From contig NZ_CP012700.1 in assembly GCF_001307295.1 (NCBI RefSeq), forward strand, positions 4,693,880 to 4,757,879: a stretch of DNA of 64,000 nt, given 5' to 3'. This document shows, piece after piece, positions 24,592 to 33,062 of the stretch (position 1 is the first letter of the stretch; each line of letters opens with the position of its first letter). Made by a program: the position numbers and the translations under genes. This stretch comes from Sphingopyxis macrogoltabida. GTDB lineage: Bacteria > Pseudomonadota > Alphaproteobacteria > Sphingomonadales > Sphingomonadaceae. The notes beneath the pieces were generated by a model that was not told the origin of the DNA, did not search any database, and was given only the letters and a program-made list of their open reading frames with translations.

Positions 24592-25173
24592 AATAAATCC
24601 CGTGCCCGCGGACGCCCGCGCCGCTTCGATCCCGATGCGGCGGTCGTGACGGCGCAGCAGCTTTTTCACGAACGCGGCTATGACGCCGTCAGCGTCGCCG
24701 ACGTCACCGATGCGCTGGGGATCAATCCGCCGAGCTTCTATGCCGCCTTCGGCAGCAAGGCGGAACTTTATGCGCGCGTGCTCGACCATTGGACCGTCAC
24801 GGCAGGCATCCCGCTCGATCGGATCCTGCGCCCGAATGTTCCCGTCGCAAGCGCGCTTGCCGCGATGCTGGAAGAAGCGGCGCGTCTTTACGCGTCGGGT
24901 CCGGACGCGGGCGGCTGCCTCGTGCTCGAGGGAACCCGATGCAACGACGAGCGCGCGCGCGAGGCTGCGCGGGCGCGCGGTGCCGCCGCGGAAAGGGTGA
25001 TCCGCGACTTTGTCGCCGCGCGTCATCCCGGCGAGGCCGAAAGCGTGACCGACTATGTCGGCACGATCATGCTCGGGTTGTCGGCAAAGGCGCGGAGCGG
25101 GCATGATTTGCCGCGGCTCCTTGCGACCGCGCGCCTCGCCGGAAGCGTCCTCGCGCAAACCCTGCCCGAATAG
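24580..25173 (+). CDS. bdcR: TetR-family repressor BdcR-like
   Basis: A 197-aa TetR regulator. N-terminal SRARGRPRRFDPDAAVVTAQQLFHERGYDAVSVADVTDALGINPPSFYAAFGSKAELY is the HTH domain; the rest is the ligand domain with GGCLVLEGTRC. It resembles E. coli BdcR and is divergent from bdcA with a 73-bp gap that holds two matching palindromes. One covers its own start codon, suggesting autorepression. A rival reading is a generic TetR/SDR electrophile-response pair. Confidence 0.85.
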   Translation: MVTTNKSRARGRPRRFDPDAAVVTAQQLFHERGYDAVSVADVTDALGINPPSFYAAFGSKAELYARVLDHWTVTAGIPLDRILRPNVPVASALAAMLEEAARLYASGPDAGGCLVLEGTRCNDERAREAARARGAAAERVIRDFVAARHPGEAESVTDYVGTIMLGLSAKARSGHDLPRLLATARLAGSVLAQTLPE

Positions 25174-25246
25174 CGGGCGGGGGGAGGGGAAGCTGAGCGC
25201 CGATGCCCTCTTGCGAAGCGGCGCGGAGGCGGCATAACCCGTTGCC

Positions 25247-26620
25247 ATGCGCAACCTTCCTGCCTCCATCGCCCTCGCCGCCGCCTTGCTGGCCGCCGCG
25301 CCCGTCCATGCCAAGCCCGCCGATACCGAGACGGCGAAAAAGATCCTGAAGGACAGCATCGCGATCCCGACGGTCGAGGGGCGCGGTCAGGTTCCCAAGC
25401 TCGCGGCCTATTATGCGAGCGTGCTGAAAGCCGCGGGCTATGCCGACAGCGATATCGAGATCACGCCGATGGGCGAGACCGCGACCTTCGCCGCGACGCT
25501 TCAGGGCACGGGCAAAGGCAAGCCGATCGTGCTGCTCGGTCATATGGACGTTGTCGAGGCCGACCCCAAGGACTGGGCGCGCGACCCCTTCGTGCCGGTC
25601 GAGGAGAAGGGCTATATCTTCGGCCGCGGGTCGGAGGACAACAAGTTCGACGTGTCGATGATGGTCGCGGCGATGGCCCAGCTCAAGAAAGAGGGCTTCA
25701 AGCCGAAGCGCTCGATCATCCTGCTGCTGTCGGGCGACGAGGAAACCTCGATGCTGACGACGCGCGCGCTCGCCGCCAAATACAAGAATGCCGAATTTGC
25801 CTTGAACGGCGACGGCGGCGGCGGGCTGATCGGCGAGGACGGCAAGCCCCAATATTACGGGCTGCAGGCGGGTGAGAAGACCTATGCCGACTTCACGCTC
25901 GAAGTGACAAACCCCGGCGGGCATAGTTCGCGCCCGTCGGACACCAATGCGATCGTCCAGCTTTCGACCGCGCTCGCTAAGGTCGGCGCCTATCGCTTCA
26001 CGCCGCAGCAGAATGAGTTGACCAAGGTCGGCATGCCGATCGTCGCCGATCAGGTCGGCGGCGACATCGGCGCGGCACTGAAAGCCTTTGCCGCCAATCC
26101 GGCCGATGCGAAAGCGATCGCCGCGATCCGCGCCGACCCCGAATATATCGGCCAGATCGGCACCACCTGCGTGCCCACACTGGTCAAGGGTGGCCACGCC
26201 GAAAATGCGCTGCCGCAGCGTGCGACGGCGAACATCAACTGCCGCATCTTCCCCGGCGTACCCGTCGAAGCGGTGCGTGCCGAGCTCGAAAAGGTCATCG
26301 CCGACCCGGCGGTCAAGGTGAACCCCGATCCCGAGGCGAGCGCCAGCGACGCGTCGCCGCTGCGTCCCGATGTGATGGCGGCGGTGACGAAGGCGGTGCA
26401 TGCTCGCGCGCCCGGCCTGCCGATCATCCCGTCGATGAGCGCGGGCGCGACCGACAGTTATCATTTCCGCATGCAGGGCGTGCCGAGCTACGGCGTCGCG
26501 GGCCTGTTCTCGAAGGCGACCGACAGCTACGCCCACGGTCTCGACGAGCGCGTGCCGGCCGACGCGATCGCCCCGGCGCTGGCGCATTGGGACAGCCTGC
26601 TGCGCGATCTGTCGAAATAG
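25247..26620 (+). CDS. exported M20 family metallopeptidase
   Basis: A 457-aa zinc peptidase with a signal peptide (MRNLPASIALAAALLAAAPVHA). Visible are the first metal site VLLGHMDVVEADPKDWARDPF, the bridging Asp region GRGSEDNKF, the catalytic Glu pair GDEETS, the dimerisation domain with NPGGHSSRPSDTNAI, and the C-terminal metal His region AHGLDERV. It probably acts on peptides in the periplasm. It stands alone, separated by 73 bp from bdcR. Confidence 0.93.
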   Translation: MRNLPASIALAAALLAAAPVHAKPADTETAKKILKDSIAIPTVEGRGQVPKLAAYYASVLKAAGYADSDIEITPMGETATFAATLQGTGKGKPIVLLGHMDVVEADPKDWARDPFVPVEEKGYIFGRGSEDNKFDVSMMVAAMAQLKKEGFKPKRSIILLLSGDEETSMLTTRALAAKYKNAEFALNGDGGGGLIGEDGKPQYYGLQAGEKTYADFTLEVTNPGGHSSRPSDTNAIVQLSTALAKVGAYRFTPQQNELTKVGMPIVADQVGGDIGAALKAFAANPADAKAIAAIRADPEYIGQIGTTCVPTLVKGGHAENALPQRATANINCRIFPGVPVEAVRAELEKVIADPAVKVNPDPEASASDASPLRPDVMAAVTKAVHARAPGLPIIPSMSAGATDSYHFRMQGVPSYGVAGLFSKATDSYAHGLDERVPADAIAPALAHWDSLLRDLSK

Positions 26621-26632
26621 CAGGGGGCGCCG

Positions 26633-27532
26633 CTACGCCGACAAGCCGAACTCAGGCGCCGCGCGGAGCCTTGCGGCGTCGCGCAGCGGCGGCAGGCCGA
26701 AGGCGCGGCTGTAGTCGCGGTTGAACTGCGAGGGGCTGTCATAGCCGACCTGGAAACCCGCGCTCGCGGCGTCCATGGCGTCCGACACCATCAGCCGTCG
26801 CGCCTCGAGCAGGCGCAGGCGCGTGCGATATTGCAGCGGGCTGAAGCGCGTTACCTTCTTGAAATGCTCGTGGAAGGACGACGGGCTCATTCCGGCTAGC
26901 CCCGCCAGATGGTCGATACTGAGCGTGCCGGCATAATGGTCCTTGATCCACGTCACGGCGCGGCTGATCTGGTGCAGCCGGGTGTCGGCGGTCGCAATGT
27001 GGCGGAGCATCGCGCCCTGCGGGCCGGTCAGCAGCCGGTACAGGATCTCGCGCTCGGCGAGCGGCGCCAGCGCGGCAATGTCGTCCGGCGCATCGAGCAG
27101 GCGGAGCAGGCGGAGCGCCGCGTCGAGGAGGCCCGCGTCGGTATCGCCGACCGCGATCGACGGGGTATGGTCGCTGCGCGGCACCCGCGCATCGTGCGCG
27201 AGCAGCAGCTCGCCGAGCACCGCGACGTCGAGGTCGAGCTTCAGGCACAGATAGGGATCGTCGGTGCTCGCATCGACGACCATCCCGCTCACCGGCAGGA
27301 CGACCGACACGACCAGAAACTGCGCGCTGTCATAGATGAAGCTGGCATCGCCCAGCAGCACGCGCTTGCGGCCGCTGACCGCGAGGCACAGCGACGGTTC
27401 GTAAACGACCGGCATCGGATGGCTCGGTTCGGAGCTACGGACAAGCGATACGCGCGGTAGCGCGCACGGGTCGATCCCGTCGGTGGCGCGGTGGCGAAGC
27501 AATATGGAACGCATTTCAGCAAGTGTCGTCAT
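26633..27532 (-). CDS. AraC-family transcriptional regulator
   Basis: A 299-aa regulator. The N-terminal AraC_N cupin-like domain has PVVYEPSLCLAVSGRKRVLLGDASFIYDSAQFLVVS; the C-terminal double HTH has LSIDHLAGLAGMSPSSFHEHFKKVTRFSPLQYRTRLRLLEARRLM and VGYDSPSQFNRDYSRAFGLPP. The start giving MTTLAEMRS was chosen because upstream codons look non-coding. It is divergent from the SDR gene at 27696, which this subgroup commonly activates; inference from position. Confidence 0.92.
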   Translation of the reverse strand: MTTLAEMRSILLRHRATDGIDPCALPRVSLVRSSEPSHPMPVVYEPSLCLAVSGRKRVLLGDASFIYDSAQFLVVSVVLPVSGMVVDASTDDPYLCLKLDLDVAVLGELLLAHDARVPRSDHTPSIAVGDTDAGLLDAALRLLRLLDAPDDIAALAPLAEREILYRLLTGPQGAMLRHIATADTRLHQISRAVTWIKDHYAGTLSIDHLAGLAGMSPSSFHEHFKKVTRFSPLQYRTRLRLLEARRLMVSDAMDAASAGFQVGYDSPSQFNRDYSRAFGLPPLRDAARLRAAPEFGLSA

Positions 27533-27695
27533 GATGCCGGTCTCGCATCGTTGTACCGCCGCCGCAAGCGCCACGTTCGATGTTCGGAGGATCGTATAAT
27601 CATTGCGGAGGCGCGTTCTACCGCCTTCCGTCCGGGCAGGTGCAAAAGGAGGTCACCGGACGGCGCTGGGCTGTCCGGCCCCGATGGAGACGATC

Positions 27696-28427
27696 ATGAA
27701 CACCACCGACAAAGTCATCCTGATCACCGGCGCCAGCAGCGGCATCGGCGCGGCAACGGCGCGCGAGCTCGCCGCCGCCGGCGCGAAGCTGCTGCTCGGC
27801 GCCCGGCGCACCGACCGGCTCGAAGCGCTGGCCGCCGAAATCGTCGCGGCGGGTGGTGCCGCCGAATATCGCGCGCTCGATGTCACCAGCCGCGACAACA
27901 TGCAGGCGTTCGTCGAGCACGCCGTCGCGCGTTTCGGCCGCATCGACGTGCTCGTCAACAATGCCGGCATCATGCCGCTGTCGCCGCTCGCTGCGCTCGA
28001 AACGCAGAATTGGGACGCGATGATCGACGTCAATATCCGCGGCGTCCTCAACGGCATCGCGGCGGCGCTTCCCGGCTTTACCACGCAGGGTTCGGGTCAT
28101 TTCGTCAATGTCGCCTCGCTCGGCGCCCATTATGTCGTGCCGACCGGTGCGGTCTATTGCGCGACCAAGTTCGCGGTCTGGGCGATCACCGACGGCATCC
28201 GGCAGGAGCATCGGGACGTGCGCGCGACGATCATCTCGCCCGGCGTCGTCGAATCGGAGCTTGGCCATGACATCACCGATCCGGGCAGCGCCGCCGCCAT
28301 GGCCGAATTCCGCAGCGTCGCGATCACTCCCGATGCGATCGCCCGCGCGATCCGTTTCGCGGTCGAGCAGCCTGATGACGTCGATGTCAGCGAGATCATC
28401 GTGCGCCCGGTCAAGGGCAGCTTCTGA
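27696..28427 (+). CDS. SDR family oxidoreductase
   Basis: A 243-aa short-chain dehydrogenase: TGASSGIGAATARELA cofactor loop, NNAG, Ser in VNVASLGAHYVVPTGAVYCATKFAVW with catalytic Tyr and Lys. The C-terminal ATIISPGVVESELGHDI....PDAIARAIRFAVEQPDDVDVSEIIVRP matches the clavulanate-dehydrogenase-like/YdfG group acting on small alcohols. GGAG sits 6 nt before this ATG, favouring it over the ATG at 27684. Probable target of the divergent AraC regulator. Confidence 0.9.
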   Translation: MNTTDKVILITGASSGIGAATARELAAAGAKLLLGARRTDRLEALAAEIVAAGGAAEYRALDVTSRDNMQAFVEHAVARFGRIDVLVNNAGIMPLSPLAALETQNWDAMIDVNIRGVLNGIAAALPGFTTQGSGHFVNVASLGAHYVVPTGAVYCATKFAVWAITDGIRQEHRDVRATIISPGVVESELGHDITDPGSAAAMAEFRSVAITPDAIARAIRFAVEQPDDVDVSEIIVRPVKGSF

Positions 28428-28447
28428 AGCTTCCGGCTGGCGGCCCG

Positions 28448-29041
28448 CTAGTCGAGCAGCGACGCCACCGCCTTTTCGACCATCGCCGCCGCCGCTTCCG
28501 CCCCGAAGCTGGCGGCGTCGAGCGACAGTTCGAGCCACAGCCCGTCGACCATCGCGGTCAGCATGATCGCCAGCCGTCCCGGATCGGCGGCGCCGCATGC
28601 GGTGAGCAACTCGCCCAGCCGTTCGCGATAGCCCGCATAGCTTGCAGTGTGGATTGCCGCCATGCGCGTATCGCTACGCGCCAGCGCCCAAAAGGCGGTC
28701 CAGGCGCCGAGCAGTTCGGGATCGGTCACCGGCGGGCGGAAGCTGGCGGTAAGATAGGCGGAGAGGCGCGCGCGCGGATCGCCGCCCGCGTCGGCGACCG
28801 CGTCCATGAAAATCGCGTCCATCCGGTCGCTCGTGGCTTGATAGGTCGCGGCGACGAGGTCGTCGATGCCGCCGAAATAATGGCGCAGCAGTCCCGGCGA
28901 AACGCCGGCCTTCGCGCAGATGGCGCGGACATTCGTCCCTGCAATGCCATGCTCGGCCAGGCACGCCGCCGTCGCTTCGATCAGGTCGGCGCGGCGGGCG
29001 TCGGCGCTTTCGCGCGTAAAGGCTTGGCGAATGGCAGTCAT
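28448..29041 (-). CDS. TetR-family repressor, BetI-like
   Basis: A 197-aa TetR protein. HTH: RRADLIEATAACLAEHGIAGTNVRAICAKAGVSPGLLRHYFGGIDDL. The C-terminal domain (PVTDPELLGAWTAFWALARSD........YRERLGELL) matches the BetI-type ligand domain. It is divergent from the Rieske oxygenase gene; a near-perfect palindrome fills the 33-bp gap and touches its start codon, so it probably represses both itself and the three-oxidoreductase operon. Confidence 0.9.
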   Translation of the reverse strand: MTAIRQAFTRESADARRADLIEATAACLAEHGIAGTNVRAICAKAGVSPGLLRHYFGGIDDLVAATYQATSDRMDAIFMDAVADAGGDPRARLSAYLTASFRPPVTDPELLGAWTAFWALARSDTRMAAIHTASYAGYRERLGELLTACGAADPGRLAIMLTAMVDGLWLELSLDAASFGAEAAAAMVEKAVASLLD

Positions 29042-29042
29042 G

Positions 29043-29064
29043 TTGTTATACGTACGTACAACAA
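29043..29064. promoter_or_regulatory. candidate TetR operator
   Basis: A 22-bp inverted repeat: TTGTT-x-TACGT and ACGTA-y-AACAA arms with a single mismatched pair, centred on ACGT. It fills most of the 33-bp gap between the divergent TetR and Rieske genes. Confidence 0.6.
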
Positions 29065-29074
29065 GGACGGACTC

Positions 29075-30241
29075 ATGGCAACTGCACCCCTTCATGCACC
29101 GAATTTCGACCCGCAGGACGGCTGGTCGCTCCCCGCGTGGACATACAGCGATCCCGACTTTTACGCAGTCGAAATGGCACGGATCTTCCGCCCGAGCTGG
29201 CAGGTCGTCTGTCACGACAGCGATATCCCGAACGTCGGCGACTGGCACAGCATCGATTATTGCGGCGAAAGCGTCATCCTCGTGCGCGGCACCGACCGTG
29301 CGGTGCGCGCCTTCACCAATGTCTGCCGGCACCGCGGCTCGCGGCTCGTCGACGGAGCCGTCGGCTGCGCGAAGAAGCTCGTCTGCCCCTATCATGCCTG
29401 GACCTACGAGCTCGACGGCCGGCTGACCGGGGTGCCCGATTCGGCGAGCTACCCGACCCTCGACAAGGGCAAGGCGGGGCTCGTTCCGGTCGGGCTCGAA
29501 CAATGGCGCGGCTTCTGGTTCGTGCGGCTCGACGATGACGGCGGTCCGTCGGTCGCCGAGATGATGACGCCTTATGAAGCGATGGTCGAACCCTATCGCT
29601 TCGAGGAACTCGGCGCACTGGGCCGCGTCACGTTGCGCCCGCGCGACGTCAACTGGAAGAATGTCGGCGACAATTATTCGGACGGGCTCCACATCCCCGT
29701 CGCGCATCCCGGCCTCACGCGCCTCTTCGGCAAAAGCTATGGCGTCGAGGCCGAGGACCGCGTCGACCGCATGTGGGGCGACCTGATCGACCGCCCGTCG
29801 GCGGGCTGGTCCGAGCGCATGTACCAGCGGCTGTTGCCGCCGGTGCCGCACCTGCCTGCGGACCGTCAGCGCCACTGGCTCTATTTCAAGCTGTGGCCGA
29901 ACGTCGCCTTCGATATCTATCCCGACCAGGTCGACTTCATGCAGTGGCTGCCGACCGGGCCGACGACCTGCCTGATCCGCGAAATTTCCTATGTGCTGCC
30001 CGACGCGCGCCGCGAGATGAAGGCTGCACGCTACCTCAACTGGCGGATCAACCGGCAGGTCAATGCCGAGGACACCGAGTTGATCACCCGCGTCCAGCAG
30101 GGGATGCAGTCGAAAAGCTTCACCATGGGGCCGCTCAGCGACAAGGAAGTCTGCCTCAAGCATTTCTGTTCGCGGATGCGCGATATCATTCCCGAGGCGC
30201 GGCTCGAAACCGCGCCCAAGGCGGGGTGGAGCCGCGCTTGA
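29075..30241 (+). CDS. Rieske non-haem iron oxygenase, alpha subunit
   Basis: A 388-aa oxygenase. The Rieske 2Fe-2S site is C84-x-H86...C104-x2-H107 (CRHRGSR and CPYHAW); the catalytic domain has NVGDNYSDGLHIPVAHPGL with the iron-binding pair H206 and H211 and a bridging Asp. No beta subunit, ferredoxin or ferredoxin reductase is encoded nearby, so electrons must come from elsewhere. It leads an overlapping operon with two flavoenzymes. Members act on aromatic rings, carnitine, betaines or terpenoids; the substrate is open. Confidence 0.92.
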   Translation: MATAPLHAPNFDPQDGWSLPAWTYSDPDFYAVEMARIFRPSWQVVCHDSDIPNVGDWHSIDYCGESVILVRGTDRAVRAFTNVCRHRGSRLVDGAVGCAKKLVCPYHAWTYELDGRLTGVPDSASYPTLDKGKAGLVPVGLEQWRGFWFVRLDDDGGPSVAEMMTPYEAMVEPYRFEELGALGRVTLRPRDVNWKNVGDNYSDGLHIPVAHPGLTRLFGKSYGVEAEDRVDRMWGDLIDRPSAGWSERMYQRLLPPVPHLPADRQRHWLYFKLWPNVAFDIYPDQVDFMQWLPTGPTTCLIREISYVLPDARREMKAARYLNWRINRQVNAEDTELITRVQQGMQSKSFTMGPLSDKEVCLKHFCSRMRDIIPEARLETAPKAGWSRA

Positions 30242-31458
30242 ACGACGTCGCGTCCGTGGTGATCGTCGGCGGCGGGCCTGCCGGCATGGTCGCGGGCCTG
30301 CTCCTCGCGCGCGCCGGGGTGCGCGTGACGCTACTCGAAAAGCATGCCGATTTCCTCCGCGACTTCCGCGGCGACACGGTGCATCCCTCGACCCTCGAAC
30401 TGTTCAACGAGATCGGCCTGCTCGAAGAGCTGCTGAAAGAGCCGCACGCCGCGATCGACACGATGACGCTGGGCCTGCTCGGAGGGCGGTACACCATCGC
30501 GACGATGAAGCATCTGCCCGTCGCGGCGCGCTTCGTCGCGATGATGCCGCAATGGGATCTGCTCGATTTCATCGCGGGGCAGGGAAAACGCTATCCGACC
30601 TTCGATCTCCGCATGTCGACCGAGGCGACCGGGCTGACCTATGACGCGGCGAACCGCGTCAGCGGGGTGACGCTGGCGAGCGGCGAAGCGCTGCCCGCGC
30701 GACTGGTTATCGCCGCCGACGGGCGCCGCTCGGTGCTGCGCGATGCCGCCGAACTGCCGCTTGAGGACCTTGGCGCGCCGATGGACGTGCTCTGGTTCCG
30801 CATCCCGGTGCCTGCGGGCATGGACATGTCCGAAGTCGCGCTCGGCACGATCGACAAGGGCGGGATGGTCGTGGCGATCCCGCGCGGCGATTATTGGCAA
30901 TGCGCGCAGATTATCGAAAAAGGCGGTTTTGCGCCGATCGAGGCGGCGGGGATTGTGGCCTTTCGCGACCGGATCGTCGCGATCGCGCCCGGCCTCGCCG
31001 CCGGGATCGATGCGATCCGGAGCTTCGATGATGTGAAATTGCTGTCGGTCGCGCTCGACCGGCTCACCCGCTGGTCGCGCCCGGGCCTGCTCGCGATCGG
31101 CGATGCCGCCCATGCGATGTCGCCCGTCGGTGGCGTCGGGATCAACCTCGCGGTGCAGGATGCCGTCGCCGCCGCGAACATTCTCGCCGCCCCGCTCGCG
31201 GCGGGCGCCGATCCCGATCCGCTGCTCGCCAAGGTGCAGGACCGCCGCTGGACGCCGACGACGTGCATGCAGGCGATCCAGCGTTTCGCGCACCGGCGGG
31301 TGATCGAGCCGATGCTGCGCGGCGAAATCACCCGTGTTCCGCTCGCCGTCCGCCTCCTCGATTCCATCCCGCTGCTTCGCCGCATTCCGGGCCGTGTCCT
31401 CGGCCTCGGTTTCGGCCGCCAGCATGTCCAATCCCCGCTTGCGAAAGACTTCTCATGA
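30238..31458 (+). CDS. FAD-dependent class A monooxygenase-like protein
   Basis: A 406-aa flavoprotein: VIVGGGPAGMVAGLLLARAGVRVTLLEKH at the N-terminus, VIAADGRRSVLRDAA in the middle, and GLLAIGDAAHAMSPVGGVGINLAVQDA, the aromatic-hydroxylase triad of motifs. The start is probably TTG at 30238, overlapping the Rieske stop (TTGA); a GTG at 30256 is a weaker option. It probably hydroxylates or epoxidises the same substrate stream as the neighbouring enzymes. No closer identity can be given. Confidence 0.88.
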   Translation: MNDVASVVIVGGGPAGMVAGLLLARAGVRVTLLEKHADFLRDFRGDTVHPSTLELFNEIGLLEELLKEPHAAIDTMTLGLLGGRYTIATMKHLPVAARFVAMMPQWDLLDFIAGQGKRYPTFDLRMSTEATGLTYDAANRVSGVTLASGEALPARLVIAADGRRSVLRDAAELPLEDLGAPMDVLWFRIPVPAGMDMSEVALGTIDKGGMVVAIPRGDYWQCAQIIEKGGFAPIEAAGIVAFRDRIVAIAPGLAAGIDAIRSFDDVKLLSVALDRLTRWSRPGLLAIGDAAHAMSPVGGVGINLAVQDAVAAANILAAPLAAGADPDPLLAKVQDRRWTPTTCMQAIQRFAHRRVIEPMLRGEITRVPLAVRLLDSIPLLRRIPGRVLGLGFGRQHVQSPLAKDFS

Positions 31459-33062
31459 CCAAAGCCTATGACGCCCTGATTATCGGCGCCGGCCACAACG
31501 GCCTCGTCTGTGCCTTCTATCTCGCCAGGGCGGGGCTGAAGGTGCGCATCGTCGAGGCGCGCGACGTCGTCGGCGGCGCGGCGGTGACCGAGGAGTTCGC
31601 GCCGGGCTTCCGCAATTCGGTGGCCAGCTACACGGTCAGCCTGCTCCAGCCGAAGGTCATCGCCGACATGAAGCTCGCCGATCATGGCTATCGCGTCATC
31701 GAGCGGCCGATCAGCAATTTCCTGCCGCAGGAGGATGGCGGCTATCTCAAGCTAGGCGGCGGGCTCGAACGCACGCAGGCCGAGTTCGGCAAGTTCAGCA
31801 GCCGCGACGCCGAGGTGCTGCCGCAATATTATGACGCGCTCGAAAATGTTGCAGAGCTGCTCCGCGACCTCGCGCTGCGCGTGCCGCCGAACGTCGGTGA
31901 GGGGATGCGGACGCTGCTCGACGGCGCCCGGCAGGGGCGGCGTTTCGCGACGCTCAGTCTCGAACAGCAGCGCGACGTGCTCGACCTGTTCACCAAGTCG
32001 GCGCGGACGATGCTCGACAGCTGGTTCGAAAGCGAGGCGGTCAAGGCGGCGTTCGGCTTCGACGCCGTCGTCGGCAATTACGCTAGCCCCGACACCCCGG
32101 GCAGCGCCTATGTCCTCCTTCACCACGTCTTTGGCGAAGTGAACGGCAAGAAGGGCGCGTGGGGCCACAGCGTTGGCGGCATGGGCAAGATCACCGAGAT
32201 CATGGCGAAGGTCTGCCGCGACATGGGGGTCGAGATCAGCCTCGAAAGCCCGGTCGCCAAGGTGCTCGTCGACGGCGGCAAGGCGGTCGGCGTCAAGCTC
32301 GTTGGCGGCGAGGAAATCGCCGCGGCGCGGGTGATCGCCAACGTCGGCCCGAAATTGCTCTACGAACGGATGATGGACGCAAGCGACCTGCCCGCCGGTT
32401 TCGAACGCCGGATCAAGGGGTTCAAGGCGGGCAGCGGCACCTTCCGCATGAACGTCGCATTGAGCGAGCTGCCGAAGTTCACCTGCCTTCCCGAACCCGG
32501 CGAGCATCACCAGTCGGGGATCATCCTCGCCCCGACGCTCGACTATATGGACCGCGCTTTCCTCGACGCGAAACAATATGGCTGGTCGAAGGCGCCGATC
32601 GTCGAGATGCTGATCCCGTCGACCGTCGACGACAGCCTCGCACCTCCGGGGCAGCATGTCGCGAGTCTCTTCTGCCAGCAGTTCGCACCTGAACTTCCGG
32701 ACGGGCGCGACTGGGACGATGAGGAAGTAGCCGCCGCCGATGCGATCATCGACACCGTCGAAAAACATGCGCCGGGCTTCCGCGCCAGCATCGTCGGGCA
32801 GACGCGCCTGTCGCCCAAAGGTCTCGAACGCAAGTTCGGCCTCGTCGGCGGCGACATCATGCACGGCAATATGAGCCTCGACCAGCTCTGGGCCGCGCGC
32901 CCCGTGCTCGGCAACGGCGGTTATCGCGGGCCGGTGAAGGGCCTTTATATGTGCGGCGCGGGCACCCACCCCGGCGGCGGCGTGACCGGCGCGCCGGGGC
33001 ATAATGCGGCGACGGTGATCCTACGCGACCGGGGCCTCTTCGCCCCCAAATGGCGCGTCTGA
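31455..33062 (+). CDS. phytoene-desaturase-like NAD(P)/FAD oxidoreductase
   Basis: A 535-aa flavoprotein starting AYDALIIGAGHNGLVCAFYLARAGLKVRIVEARDVVGGAA, with a C-terminal GLYMCGAGTHPGGGVTGAPGHNAATVIL FAD segment, as in CrtI and its PYROXD2-like relatives. No other carotenoid genes are present, so carotenoid synthesis is unlikely. Its start overlaps the monooxygenase stop (ATGA). Its last 42 bp overlap the 3' end of the convergent AAA ATPase gene. Confidence 0.88.
   Translation: MTKAYDALIIGAGHNGLVCAFYLARAGLKVRIVEARDVVGGAAVTEEFAPGFRNSVASYTVSLLQPKVIADMKLADHGYRVIERPISNFLPQEDGGYLKLGGGLERTQAEFGKFSSRDAEVLPQYYDALENVAELLRDLALRVPPNVGEGMRTLLDGARQGRRFATLSLEQQRDVLDLFTKSARTMLDSWFESEAVKAAFGFDAVVGNYASPDTPGSAYVLLHHVFGEVNGKKGAWGHSVGGMGKITEIMAKVCRDMGVEISLESPVAKVLVDGGKAVGVKLVGGEEIAAARVIANVGPKLLYERMMDASDLPAGFERRIKGFKAGSGTFRMNVALSELPKFTCLPEPGEHHQSGIILAPTLDYMDRAFLDAKQYGWSKAPIVEMLIPSTVDDSLAPPGQHVASLFCQQFAPELPDGRDWDDEEVAAADAIIDTVEKHAPGFRASIVGQTRLSPKGLERKFGLVGGDIMHGNMSLDQLWAARPVLGNGGYRGPVKGLYMCGAGTHPGGGVTGAPGHNAATVILRDRGLFAPKWRV

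Noticed and set aside
29075..33062. Carotenoid gene cluster
   Set aside because: Only one CrtI-like gene; no crtB, crtE or crtY is present and the Rieske enzyme is not of the ketolase type.
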